Assembly (NCBI GenBank): GCA_900318495.1 | Contig: ONLA01000002.1 | Location: forward strand, 1 to 64,000 | Direction: 5' to 3' | Length of the DNA stretch: 64,000 nt | From: an uncultured Eubacteriales bacterium | GTDB lineage: Bacteria > Bacillota > Clostridia > Oscillospirales > Acutalibacteraceae | Shown here: one piece after another, positions 15,984 to 23,418 of the stretch | How positions within the stretch are numbered: position 1 is the stretch's first letter | Layout of the letters: each line of letters opens with the position of its first letter | Program-made: the position numbers and the translations under genes | Notes under the pieces: model-generated | The model's database searches: none | Told to the model about the DNA's origin: nothing | Seen by the model: only the letters and a program-made list of their open reading frames with translations

Positions 15984-17684
15984 TTGCTAAAAGGTATTGG
16001 CGCTTCCGAGGGCTACGGTATAGGCAGAGTAATGCTTGTTGTTGAGCAAAGCCTTGAATACACACCCAAGGAGGTTACAGATATTGACGCCGAGCTTGAA
16101 CGTTACAGAAACGCGGTGGACACATTCTGCGACAACACAATGGCTCAGGCTGACGCGATTAAGGAATCGGCAGGCGAAAAAGAAGCCGAGATTATGCTCG
16201 GCCACATCGCGATTATCCGCGACCCGTTTATGGGCGGCGAAATTGAGAAGCTTATTCAGGCAAACCAGTGCGCGGAATCGGCTGTTGAGCAGATTTGCAA
16301 AATGTTTATTGATATGTTCTCGGCAACAGGCGACGACCTTACAATGCAGAGAGCAACCGACGTAAAGGATATCCGCGACGGACTTTTGTCCATACTCCTC
16401 GGCGTAAGCGAGGTTAAAATAAGCGACGCGCCCGCCGGCACGGTTATTGTTGTTAACGAGCTTACCCCCTCGATGACAGCCGGCATAAAAAAAGAAAACA
16501 TCGTAGGCATAATTACCGAAACAGGAAGCCAGACCTCTCACTCTGCTATTCTTGCCAGAGCGCTTGAAATTCCTGCAGTTCTCAGCGTTCCAAACGCCGT
16601 TTCACAGCTTTCAAGCGGCGAACAGGTTATAGTTGACGGCACAAACGGCGCAGTTGTTACCGCTCCCGAGCAATCTCAGATTGACGAATACACCGCAAAG
16701 CGCGAGGCGTTTCTGCGCGAGCGCCGTGAGCTTGAAAATTACCGCGGCAAAAAAACACTCAACGCCGACGGCGAAGAATACGAGCTGTTCTGCAACATCG
16801 GAACTCCCAAGGACGCCACAAAGGCTGTGAACGCCGACGGCGAGGGCGTTGGACTTTTCCGCACCGAATTCCTGTTTATGGACAGAAGCTCTCTGCCCAC
16901 CGAGGACGAGCAGTTTGAAGCATATAAGCAGGCAAGCCTTATTATGAAGGGCAAGCCCGTTATTATCCGCACGCTTGACATCGGCGGTGACAAGGAAATC
17001 CCCTACCTCGGTCTTGCCAAGGAAGAAAACCCGTTTATGGGCTTCCGCGCAATCCGTTACTGCCTTAAAAACCGCGATATGTTCAAGAGCCAGATTAAGG
17101 CAATTCTCAGAGCAAGCGCCTTTGGCGACATTCGCATTATGTTTCCGCTTATCACAGCGGTTGAGGAGCTCAGACAGGGCAAGGAGCTTGTTGAGGAAGC
17201 AAAAGCCGATCTCAAGGCTTCCGGCATTGACTTTGATGAAAACATTCAGGTTGGCGTAATGACCGAAACAGCGGCTTCCGGCGTTATCGCGGATTTACTT
17301 GCGGAAGAAGCAGACTTTTTCAGCATCGGAACAAACGACCTGACAGGCTACACAATGGCGGCTGACAGAGGAAACGGCGACGTAGGTTACCTTTACTCTC
17401 CACTGCAGCCCAGCGTACTGCGAATGATTCGCCGCATAATCAAATGCGGACGCGCAAAGGGCATTTCGGTTGGTATGTGCGGAGAAGCCGCGGCAAATCC
17501 GATGATGATTCCGCTGCTTATTTCCTTCGGTCTGACCGAATTCAGTGTATCGGCTCCGTCGGTACTCAAGGTTCGCAAGAACATCGCCAAGTGGACAAAA
17601 GCGGAAGCCGATGCCGTTGCCGAAAAAGTAATGGCTATGGCGACCGAAGAAGAAGTAACAGCTTATCTCAAAACAATAGTATAA
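15984..17684 (+). CDS. ptsI: PTS enzyme I (phosphoenolpyruvate-protein phosphotransferase)
   Basis: A 566-residue enzyme, if started at TTG 15984, that takes phosphate from phosphoenolpyruvate and gives it to HPr. GAGGTGA lies seven bases before the TTG, and LKGIGASEGYGIG then matches the usual EI start; a longer reading would run into the structured leader. The phospho-His is in ETGSQTSHSAILARA. The PEP-binding barrel carries GEGVGLFRTEFLFMDR, MFPLI and SIGTNDLTGYTMAADR, with the catalytic Cys in VGMCGEAAANP. It ends in a strong terminator at 17703. Confidence 0.95.
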   Translation: MLKGIGASEGYGIGRVMLVVEQSLEYTPKEVTDIDAELERYRNAVDTFCDNTMAQADAIKESAGEKEAEIMLGHIAIIRDPFMGGEIEKLIQANQCAESAVEQICKMFIDMFSATGDDLTMQRATDVKDIRDGLLSILLGVSEVKISDAPAGTVIVVNELTPSMTAGIKKENIVGIITETGSQTSHSAILARALEIPAVLSVPNAVSQLSSGEQVIVDGTNGAVVTAPEQSQIDEYTAKREAFLRERRELENYRGKKTLNADGEEYELFCNIGTPKDATKAVNADGEGVGLFRTEFLFMDRSSLPTEDEQFEAYKQASLIMKGKPVIIRTLDIGGDKEIPYLGLAKEENPFMGFRAIRYCLKNRDMFKSQIKAILRASAFGDIRIMFPLITAVEELRQGKELVEEAKADLKASGIDFDENIQVGVMTETAASGVIADLLAEEADFFSIGTNDLTGYTMAADRGNGDVGYLYSPLQPSVLRMIRRIIKCGRAKGISVGMCGEAAANPMMIPLLISFGLTEFSVSAPSVLKVRKNIAKWTKAEADAVAEKVMAMATEEEVTAYLKTIV

Positions 17685-17702
17685 TTCTTTGTCAGAATAT
17701 TA

Positions 17703-17734
17703 AACGCCGGAGCGAAAACTCCGGCGTTGTTTTA
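17703..17734. terminator. Bidirectional terminator between ptsI and cysK
   Basis: A perfect 10-bp stem (AACGCCGGAG at 17703-17712 with CTCCGGCGTT at 17719-17728) and a 6-base loop, then GTTTTA on the plus strand. It serves ptsI and probably also the convergent cysK. Confidence 0.87.
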
Positions 17735-17748
17735 TGAATTAAAGCCTT

Positions 17749-18678
17749 TTACTCCTCAAAAAGCGGAGTTGAAAAATACCTTTCGGCTGTATCAGGCAAT
17801 ACAGTAACAACAGTTTTGCCCTCTCCGAGTTTTTTGGCAAGCTTCAAAGCCGCCGCGACGTTGGTACCTGCCGAAATTCCGCACATTAAGCCTTCCTCGC
17901 GCGCAAGACGCTTTGCCGTATTAAGAGCTTCTTCATCGGTTACAACATAAATTTCATCATAAATTTCCCGGTTAAGAATGTCGGGAATTATTCCGTCGCC
18001 TATACCCATTTGCAGGTGGGTTCCGATTGTACCGCCTGCTAAAATAGCGGCGTTTTCAGGCTCAACCGCCCAAATTTCAATGTCCGGATACTGTGCCTTT
18101 AACACTTCGCCTATTCCGGTAATTGTGCCTCCTGTGCCGATTCCCGAGCAAAAGCCGTCAATCGACTTTGCGCACTGCTGCATTATTTCAAGCGCGGTGT
18201 ATTTTTTATGCGCCTTAACGTTGTTAATGTTGGCAAACTGCTGCGGAACAAAAACCTTGTCGTTTTTCTCCCTCATTTTAAGCGCCGTCTGCAAGCATTC
18301 GTCAATGCACGCGCCGATGTCGCCGGCGTCGTGAATCAGCTTCACCTCGGCGCCGTAATGGCGGATAAGCTTTCTGCGCTCCTCGCTGACCGAGTCGGGC
18401 ATAATTATAATTGTGCGGTAGCCCTTAACAGCACCTACGAGCGCAAGCCCGATGCCTTGGTTGCCGCTGGTGGGTTCAACAATTATGCTGTCCTTGTCAA
18501 TCAAGCCATCGCGTTCAGCCTGATTAATCATATTAAGCGCTGTCCGGGTTTTTATTGAGCCGCCCACATTGAGCGCTTCGAACTTCACAAGAATCTCAGC
18601 GCTGCCGGGTTCAGCCATACGGTTGAGTCTGATAAGCGGAGTTTGTCCTACCGCTTCAAGTACATTGTTATAAACCAT
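17749..18678 (-). CDS. cysK: Cysteine synthase (O-acetylserine sulfhydrylase)
   Basis: A 309-residue PLP enzyme making cysteine from O-acetylserine and sulfide. The PLP lysine lies in GGSIKTRTALNMI, a variant of the usual SVKDR motif. Other marks are EPTSGNQGIGLA (substrate loop), SGIGTGGTITGIGEVLK (phosphate cradle), MGIGDGIIPDIL and GISAGTNVAAAL. GGAAAGG precedes the ATG. It is monocistronic, with a TATAAT about 40 bases upstream and a poor -35. No cysE is nearby. A related beta-replacing activity cannot be excluded. Confidence 0.9.
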   Translation of the reverse strand: MVYNNVLEAVGQTPLIRLNRMAEPGSAEILVKFEALNVGGSIKTRTALNMINQAERDGLIDKDSIIVEPTSGNQGIGLALVGAVKGYRTIIIMPDSVSEERRKLIRHYGAEVKLIHDAGDIGACIDECLQTALKMREKNDKVFVPQQFANINNVKAHKKYTALEIMQQCAKSIDGFCSGIGTGGTITGIGEVLKAQYPDIEIWAVEPENAAILAGGTIGTHLQMGIGDGIIPDILNREIYDEIYVVTDEEALNTAKRLAREEGLMCGISAGTNVAAALKLAKKLGEGKTVVTVLPDTAERYFSTPLFEE

Positions 18679-18826
18679 AGTGTTTTTGCCTTTCCAGTAT
18701 TATGTATCTTATTAATTATACCTGAAACCGGATGATTTTGAAATATACATTATTACTAAAATACCACACCAAAAACTGTGTTATGATAACAAAATATTTT
18801 CAAAGCATTGAAACCATAAACTTAAA

Positions 18827-18943
18827 GCACAAACGCAGGCTGTTCAAAACGAAGCAGCCTGCGAATTTGTGTGCGAAAAACCAAAAAGAGAATTTCCAGC
18901 TTTCACAAAAGGAGATTATCGAAAAAAAGTAGTAATCTTTTTC
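18827..18943. ncRNA. Hairpin-rich intergenic element, possible small RNA
   Basis: In the 467-base gap between divergent cysK and the phosphatase gene there is a strong stem: CACAAACGCAGGCTG pairs with CAGCCTGCG-AA-TTTGTG across a 12-base loop (18828-18871). A weaker stem follows, AGATTA (18913-18918) with TAATCT (18933-18938), then TTTTT on the plus strand. A short transcript ending at this T run is possible, but no clear promoter was found. The rest of the gap is AT-rich and shows no gene. Confidence 0.3.
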
Positions 18944-19081
18944 AATGTTTATTATACAGGGTTAATTTAAAAAAATCAATGCAATGTGTAAATTTGGCAC
19001 ATTTTATTTTTATTTTTTTCCGATTATGTTACAACCCGGTTTGCTATATGTCATATAACTTTAATAAAAATTCATAAATCA

Positions 19082-19110
19082 TTGAATTTTTTTATTAACT
19101 ATGATATAAT
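19082..19110 (+). promoter_or_regulatory. Promoter of the PP2C phosphatase gene
   Basis: -35 TTGAAT (19082-19087), a 17-base spacer and -10 TATAAT (19105-19110). The coding start at 19146 follows after a leader of about 28 bases. Confidence 0.72.
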
Positions 19111-19145
19111 CAATATAGCAAAAACACATGAAAAAGGTGATACTT

Positions 19146-20507
19146 ATGAAAGAGAAAATAAAAACGCTATTTGTCCGTCCTTCAGGCGAGCTTAAACAAA
19201 CGCTGCGTGAAAACGAGATAAAAACCAATAAGCTGATGCTCATCCTTACAGCAATAATAACCGGTGTTATTATTGTTTACTGGGCGTTGTCGCATATTAT
19301 TCCCAAAACACTGCTTAACAGCTCGGAGCTTTTGGGGCTTGTGATATATTACCTTATATCAACCGGAATCGTGGCTTTGATTTGCTTCGTTACAAAATTT
19401 AAGCCGAGGGCAATTAAATATTTTTTAATCATAGTCTTTACCGACCTGATTATTTCGTGCAGCACCCAGGTGATGCAGGAGGACAGGCTTATTCTTGTTT
19501 TCCCCTTAATTATGTGCACGCGGTATTATTCAATGCATTTTTCGCTGTTTTCGTCGCTGTACCTGATTTTTTCATCATACTGGCTGCCGCTGATTGGATC
19601 TATTGTTTCCTCGGACGACCAATCCGCGATTATAATAAAAATGCTGACGCAATACTCAACCGACATCATTATCGAAATGGTTCCGCTGTATATCTTCATC
19701 ACGCTTTTGTGTGTTGTTCTGGCGTACAACGGACGGTCAACGCTTCAAAGGCAGTCTGAAATTTCGCAAAAAATGGCGCGCACACAAGCAGACCTCGATA
19801 TGGCTAAAAGCATTCAAATCAGTCAGCTCCCGGCGGAATTCCCCGTTCGTGACGAATTTGAAGTACACGCCGAAATGCACCCCGCAAAAGAGGTCGGCGG
19901 CGATTTGTACGACTGCTTTATGATTGACGACGATCATATGGGTATAGTAATCGGTGATGTTTCCGGAAAGGGAGTTCCGGCGTCGCTGTTTATGATGATG
20001 ACGCGCAAGCTTTTGAATCATTTGGGCACATCGGTTCCCGAACCGTCCGAGGTTATACGTCAGCTTAATGTTCAGCTTGAAAAAGGCAACGAAGAAAATA
20101 TGTTTGTAACAGTTTGGTACGGTGTTCTTACAATTTCCACCGGAGAAGTCAAGGCAGTAAACGCAGGTCACAACTTCCCGGTTATAAAAAATCCCGAAGG
20201 AAAATTTGAAAAGCTAAAGATAAAAAGCGGACCGTTTGTCGGAGGCTTGCCAAAAGCAAAGTACAGGCAATATGAATTTAAGCTTGAAAAAGGCAGCACA
20301 ATGTTTATTTACACCGACGGCGTTGAGGACGCGTGCAACATTAAGGACGAGTGTTTCGGTTCAGACAGAATGATTGAAACGCTCAACGCCAATTCGGAAT
20401 GTAACCCCAAGGAGCTGATTTCAGCGATGATGCAAGCTCTTGACGATTACTCCAAGGGCGCCGAGCAGTTTGACGATATCACGATGCTCGCGCTTTCGTA
20501 TAAATAA
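19146..20507 (+). CDS. Membrane-bound SpoIIE/RsbU-type PP2C phosphatase
   Basis: A 453-residue protein. The N-terminal half has about six membrane helices (roughly residues 30-200). A short helical linker (RQSEISQKMARTQADLDMAKSIQISQLP) of the RsbU type leads into the SpoIIE phosphatase domain (about 230-453): EVGGDLYDCFMID, GIVIGDVSGKGVPASLFMM, NAGHNFPVI, IYTDGVEDACN and FDDITMLAL give the metal-binding Asp and Gly residues. Such enzymes dephosphorylate STAS-domain antagonists in partner-switching cascades. A STAS gene heads the convergent operon ending at 20585, which makes it a candidate partner. Start 19146 follows AAGGTGA; an in-frame ATG at 19128 has no such site. Confidence 0.9.
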   Translation: MKEKIKTLFVRPSGELKQTLRENEIKTNKLMLILTAIITGVIIVYWALSHIIPKTLLNSSELLGLVIYYLISTGIVALICFVTKFKPRAIKYFLIIVFTDLIISCSTQVMQEDRLILVFPLIMCTRYYSMHFSLFSSLYLIFSSYWLPLIGSIVSSDDQSAIIIKMLTQYSTDIIIEMVPLYIFITLLCVVLAYNGRSTLQRQSEISQKMARTQADLDMAKSIQISQLPAEFPVRDEFEVHAEMHPAKEVGGDLYDCFMIDDDHMGIVIGDVSGKGVPASLFMMMTRKLLNHLGTSVPEPSEVIRQLNVQLEKGNEENMFVTVWYGVLTISTGEVKAVNAGHNFPVIKNPEGKFEKLKIKSGPFVGGLPKAKYRQYEFKLEKGSTMFIYTDGVEDACNIKDECFGSDRMIETLNANSECNPKELISAMMQALDDYSKGAEQFDDITMLALSYK

Positions 20508-20523
20508 GGCAACAGCGCAAATC

Positions 20524-20572
20524 AAAAAGGATCTGTAAAAGCCCGATGACAGGGAATTACAGATCCTTTTTT
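20524..20572. terminator. Bidirectional terminator, phosphatase / subtilase operon
   Basis: A 15-base arm (20524-20538) pairs with 20557-20571 (core GGATCTGTAA with TTACAGATCC), and T runs lie on both strands. It separates the two convergent units. Confidence 0.88.
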
Positions 20573-20584
20573 GTCAGTATAAAA

Positions 20585-21742
20585 TCAGGTCAGCAAACGC
20601 TGAAGCGCGGTAACATCGCTTACGGTAACACTGCCGTTTCCGTCTATATCCGCAAGCGAAGCGTCAAATTCAGTCATTTTGAAGCCTGCAAGGTACTTTT
20701 GAACAGCGGTCGCGTCGTTAATATCAACCGTGCCGCTGTGATTCACGTCGCCGGTACGAAAAGGCGTTACCGGCTTGATGTTGAGGTCAAAATTGCTTAA
20801 ATCAATCATTCCCCAGCCGTATGTGTCGTCAAAGCCTTCATCGCCGAGGTCTACGGCATAGTGCTTTAATATACCGTAAATTTGCTCCTGATTAAGGCTT
20901 TTATCAATGGTTTTAATCAGAGCGGCGGCAGCTGCAGCGTGCGGAGCGGCAAGAGATGTGCCGGAATCAAGCATCATAAGAGACCTGTGCGGCACAAGCA
21001 CGTTCATACCCGGCAAAGCAAAATCAATTACCGAACCGTAGTTGGCAAGAAGTCCGAGGGTGTTGTTTTTGTTAACGGATGTAACGGTAATAACGTTGTC
21101 CTTGTTGGCAGGATAGCGAAGCGAAGCGTCGCCCCCTTGGTTGCCGGCTGCCACTACCACCACCGCATTGCGTGAAACCGCCTCGGCAATGGCATTGTCA
21201 AGCGAATGATAAGTGTGGTTTTTATCATCGCCGCTAAGGCTCAGATTAATTACGTCCGCACCGTGGTCAAGCGCGTAATAAATTCCCTTGGCTGTGTCCG
21301 CCATATTGCCGTCGCCGTTTTTGTCCATAACCTTTATAGGCAGGATTTTAACGTTAGATGAGGTGCCGTCGGCAATAATACCGCTCACCTCGGTTCCGTG
21401 ATACTGCTCGTCCTCAAAATCCGTATTGTTATCAATAAAATTGTAACCGTCGTCGGTGTAGCGTCCCTGAAGGTATCGGTTGGATTTTTTGATTCCGGTA
21501 TCCAGCACCGCAACCCTGACCTCCGGAAGCTGTTTACCGCTGTTCTCTATTTTTTTTTGCAGGGAATCGAGTCCCATACTCTTAACTCCCCAGCTCATAT
21601 GACCCAAAAGGTAATTGCTGAGTGATTCTGTTTTACAATCATATTCAGCCTTGCGTTCCGCGGAACCCGCGCTGAAGCACGAAAAGTCTGCAAAAGCTGT
21701 AATAACAGCGAGCAAAACAGAAATCAAACGAAATTTTTTCAT
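20585..21742 (-). CDS. Secreted subtilisin-like protease with C-terminal type I dockerin
   Basis: A 385-residue exported S8 peptidase. It has a signal peptide (about 1-27), a catalytic domain with D81 (VAVLDTGI), H115 (YHGTEVSGII), the oxyanion-region AAGNQGG and S263 (SGTSLAAPHA), then a dockerin at about 325-385. The dockerin has two Ca-binding repeats, GDVNHSGTVDINDATAVQKYL and ADIDGNGSVTVSDVTALQRLL. Dockerins plug enzymes into cohesin-bearing scaffolds, so the protease is probably displayed on a cell-surface complex; no cohesin is in the window. Its start overlaps the stop of the esterase gene by four bases, showing it is the last gene of the STAS-NRPS operon. Confidence 0.92.
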   Translation of the reverse strand: MKKFRLISVLLAVITAFADFSCFSAGSAERKAEYDCKTESLSNYLLGHMSWGVKSMGLDSLQKKIENSGKQLPEVRVAVLDTGIKKSNRYLQGRYTDDGYNFIDNNTDFEDEQYHGTEVSGIIADGTSSNVKILPIKVMDKNGDGNMADTAKGIYYALDHGADVINLSLSGDDKNHTYHSLDNAIAEAVSRNAVVVVAAGNQGGDASLRYPANKDNVITVTSVNKNNTLGLLANYGSVIDFALPGMNVLVPHRSLMMLDSGTSLAAPHAAAAAALIKTIDKSLNQEQIYGILKHYAVDLGDEGFDDTYGWGMIDLSNFDLNIKPVTPFRTGDVNHSGTVDINDATAVQKYLAGFKMTEFDASLADIDGNGSVTVSDVTALQRLLT

Positions 21743-23418
21743 TTTTTACCATCCCTTCCGGTTAGAGACTTCACCGCAAAAATCGTAAGTCCCGCAATTC
21801 CTGCAACAATCGCGGTGCCTCCGGCAACAGCCTTTTTAACAAACGGAACGTTATAATTAAGCGTAGCGTAAGAAGGGTTTAGCATATGCCGCAAAAGCGG
21901 TGACAAAAGAGTCCTGCGGCGGCTCAGCAAGTCGTATTGAATATGAGGGTTGCGCGTTATTTTCATTGTAGCCCGGTTTTTGCCTGTGTACGGTTCCCAA
22001 ACAAGACTGTCTGTTGACGGATTGCCAGTTCGCGCGAAGTTTGTCCACATTTGCATTACAGTGTCCGACAGCGCTTCGTCGGCAACCTCTCCGGTATAAA
22101 TTGTCTCCTCAAGATTGCCGAAAACATAGGCAAGCTCAACCGCGTGGCAGGCGTTGCGCATTGGCAGGCTGGACGGGACAGTCCAGTAATACATATACGC
22201 GTTTCCGCCGTTTTTCGAATGCAGCTCAGCCTGCGTTACAGCCGGAAGACGGAACATAAGCTCGTCATAAAAACGCGACATCTTCCATGTATTGTTGCCC
22301 TTAACCGCGGACATAAAAAGGTCAACGCGCTTTTTTTCGTGCGCTGAAATCTTCTTCATATCGTTTTCAAACTTAACAGACATACTGAAGCTGTACGGAA
22401 TAACGCCTCCGACCTCGCCTATCCAGTAATTCATTTCCTCGGAATTTGTTCCAATCAGAATATCAATGTCCGTTGTGTCTCCGTTTTGATACGAATCGTA
22501 CGGGTTAAGCGGAATCAGCCTTCCGTCGCGCTGGGGAAAATTATTGTAATCATTAACCTTTTCGTTGATTTTTAAAAGCTCGGCTTCGCTCAGGCTTAAC
22601 AGCTTTTTTACGGATTTTGTGTGCGCGGCTGACATAAGGCGCTTTGAAAACTCCCTGCACTCCTCTTTTGAAAAGGTCAGCGCAACCGAACCGCTTTCGG
22701 CAATTACACGACGGAACAGTCCCTTTGCCTGCGGGATTACCGGCAGCAGCGACACGCTTCCGCCGCCTGCCGATTCACCGAACACCGTTACGTTTCCCGG
22801 GTTGCCGCCGAATGCGCTTATATTCTTTTGAATCCAGCGCAGCGCCTCGATTTGGTCAAGTATTCCCAGGTTAGGCGCGTCCGGATAAGCCTCGCCGCCT
22901 TCAAAATACGACAAATCCACAAATCCCATCAAGCCCACACGGTATCCTACAGTCACCAGTATAATATCAGGATGCTTGCTGACAAATGCCTTGCCGTCAT
23001 ACATCGGGTCGGCTGTACCTCCCCAGCCGTAGGAACCGCCGTGCAGGAACACCATTACCGGTTTGTCTGAAGATGTGTCGGAAAGATTTTTCCAAACGTT
23101 GAGATACAGGCAGTCCTCGCTGCGCGGATAGTACGACGCCTGCTCGGACGGCCACTCGGTTTGAATCGGCGATTTGCCGTTGTAATACGCTTCATACACA
23201 GAATCACAGTCGTCAACAGGCTCGGGCGCTTTCCAGCGCAGCCTGCCCACAGGCGGCTTGGCAAACGGAATACCGCGGAACGAGCAGACATTTCCTGCCT
23301 TGGCGCCCACAAATATTCCGTTACGGCAAACCGCCGACAGCTCTGAATCGTATTCACCTGTTATTACGGAATTTTTGCCGTAGCTTTCGCGTATTCTGTT
23401 TACTGATTCGTCTGTCAT
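21739..23418 (-). CDS. Type B carboxylesterase with C-terminal membrane tail
   Basis: A 559-residue alpha/beta hydrolase of the type B carboxylesterase family. Marks are FRGIPFAKPPVGRLRW, EDCLYLNVW, the oxyanion HGGSYGWGG, the nucleophile S216 in FGESAGGGSV, an acidic residue in IGTNSEEMNYW and the His in NACHAVELAYVFGN. There is no signal peptide. The last 35 residues form a hydrophobic helix (AVAGGTAIVAGIAGLTIFAV) and a basic end, as in a tail-anchored protein facing the cytoplasm. Both of its ends overlap neighbours by four bases (NRPS upstream, protease downstream). It may release or modify the NRPS product; this is inferred from the operon. It was not recognised as a known thioesterase. 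Confidence 0.9.
   Translation of the reverse strand: MTDESVNRIRESYGKNSVITGEYDSELSAVCRNGIFVGAKAGNVCSFRGIPFAKPPVGRLRWKAPEPVDDCDSVYEAYYNGKSPIQTEWPSEQASYYPRSEDCLYLNVWKNLSDTSSDKPVMVFLHGGSYGWGGTADPMYDGKAFVSKHPDIILVTVGYRVGLMGFVDLSYFEGGEAYPDAPNLGILDQIEALRWIQKNISAFGGNPGNVTVFGESAGGGSVSLLPVIPQAKGLFRRVIAESGSVALTFSKEECREFSKRLMSAAHTKSVKKLLSLSEAELLKINEKVNDYNNFPQRDGRLIPLNPYDSYQNGDTTDIDILIGTNSEEMNYWIGEVGGVIPYSFSMSVKFENDMKKISAHEKKRVDLFMSAVKGNNTWKMSRFYDELMFRLPAVTQAELHSKNGGNAYMYYWTVPSSLPMRNACHAVELAYVFGNLEETIYTGEVADEALSDTVMQMWTNFARTGNPSTDSLVWEPYTGKNRATMKITRNPHIQYDLLSRRRTLLSPLLRHMLNPSYATLNYNVPFVKKAVAGGTAIVAGIAGLTIFAVKSLTGRDGKK

Noticed and set aside
18732..18932. A 66-codon plus-strand frame between cysK and the phosphatase gene
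   Set aside because: It runs through a strong hairpin, lacks a ribosome-binding site and has no protein-like pattern.
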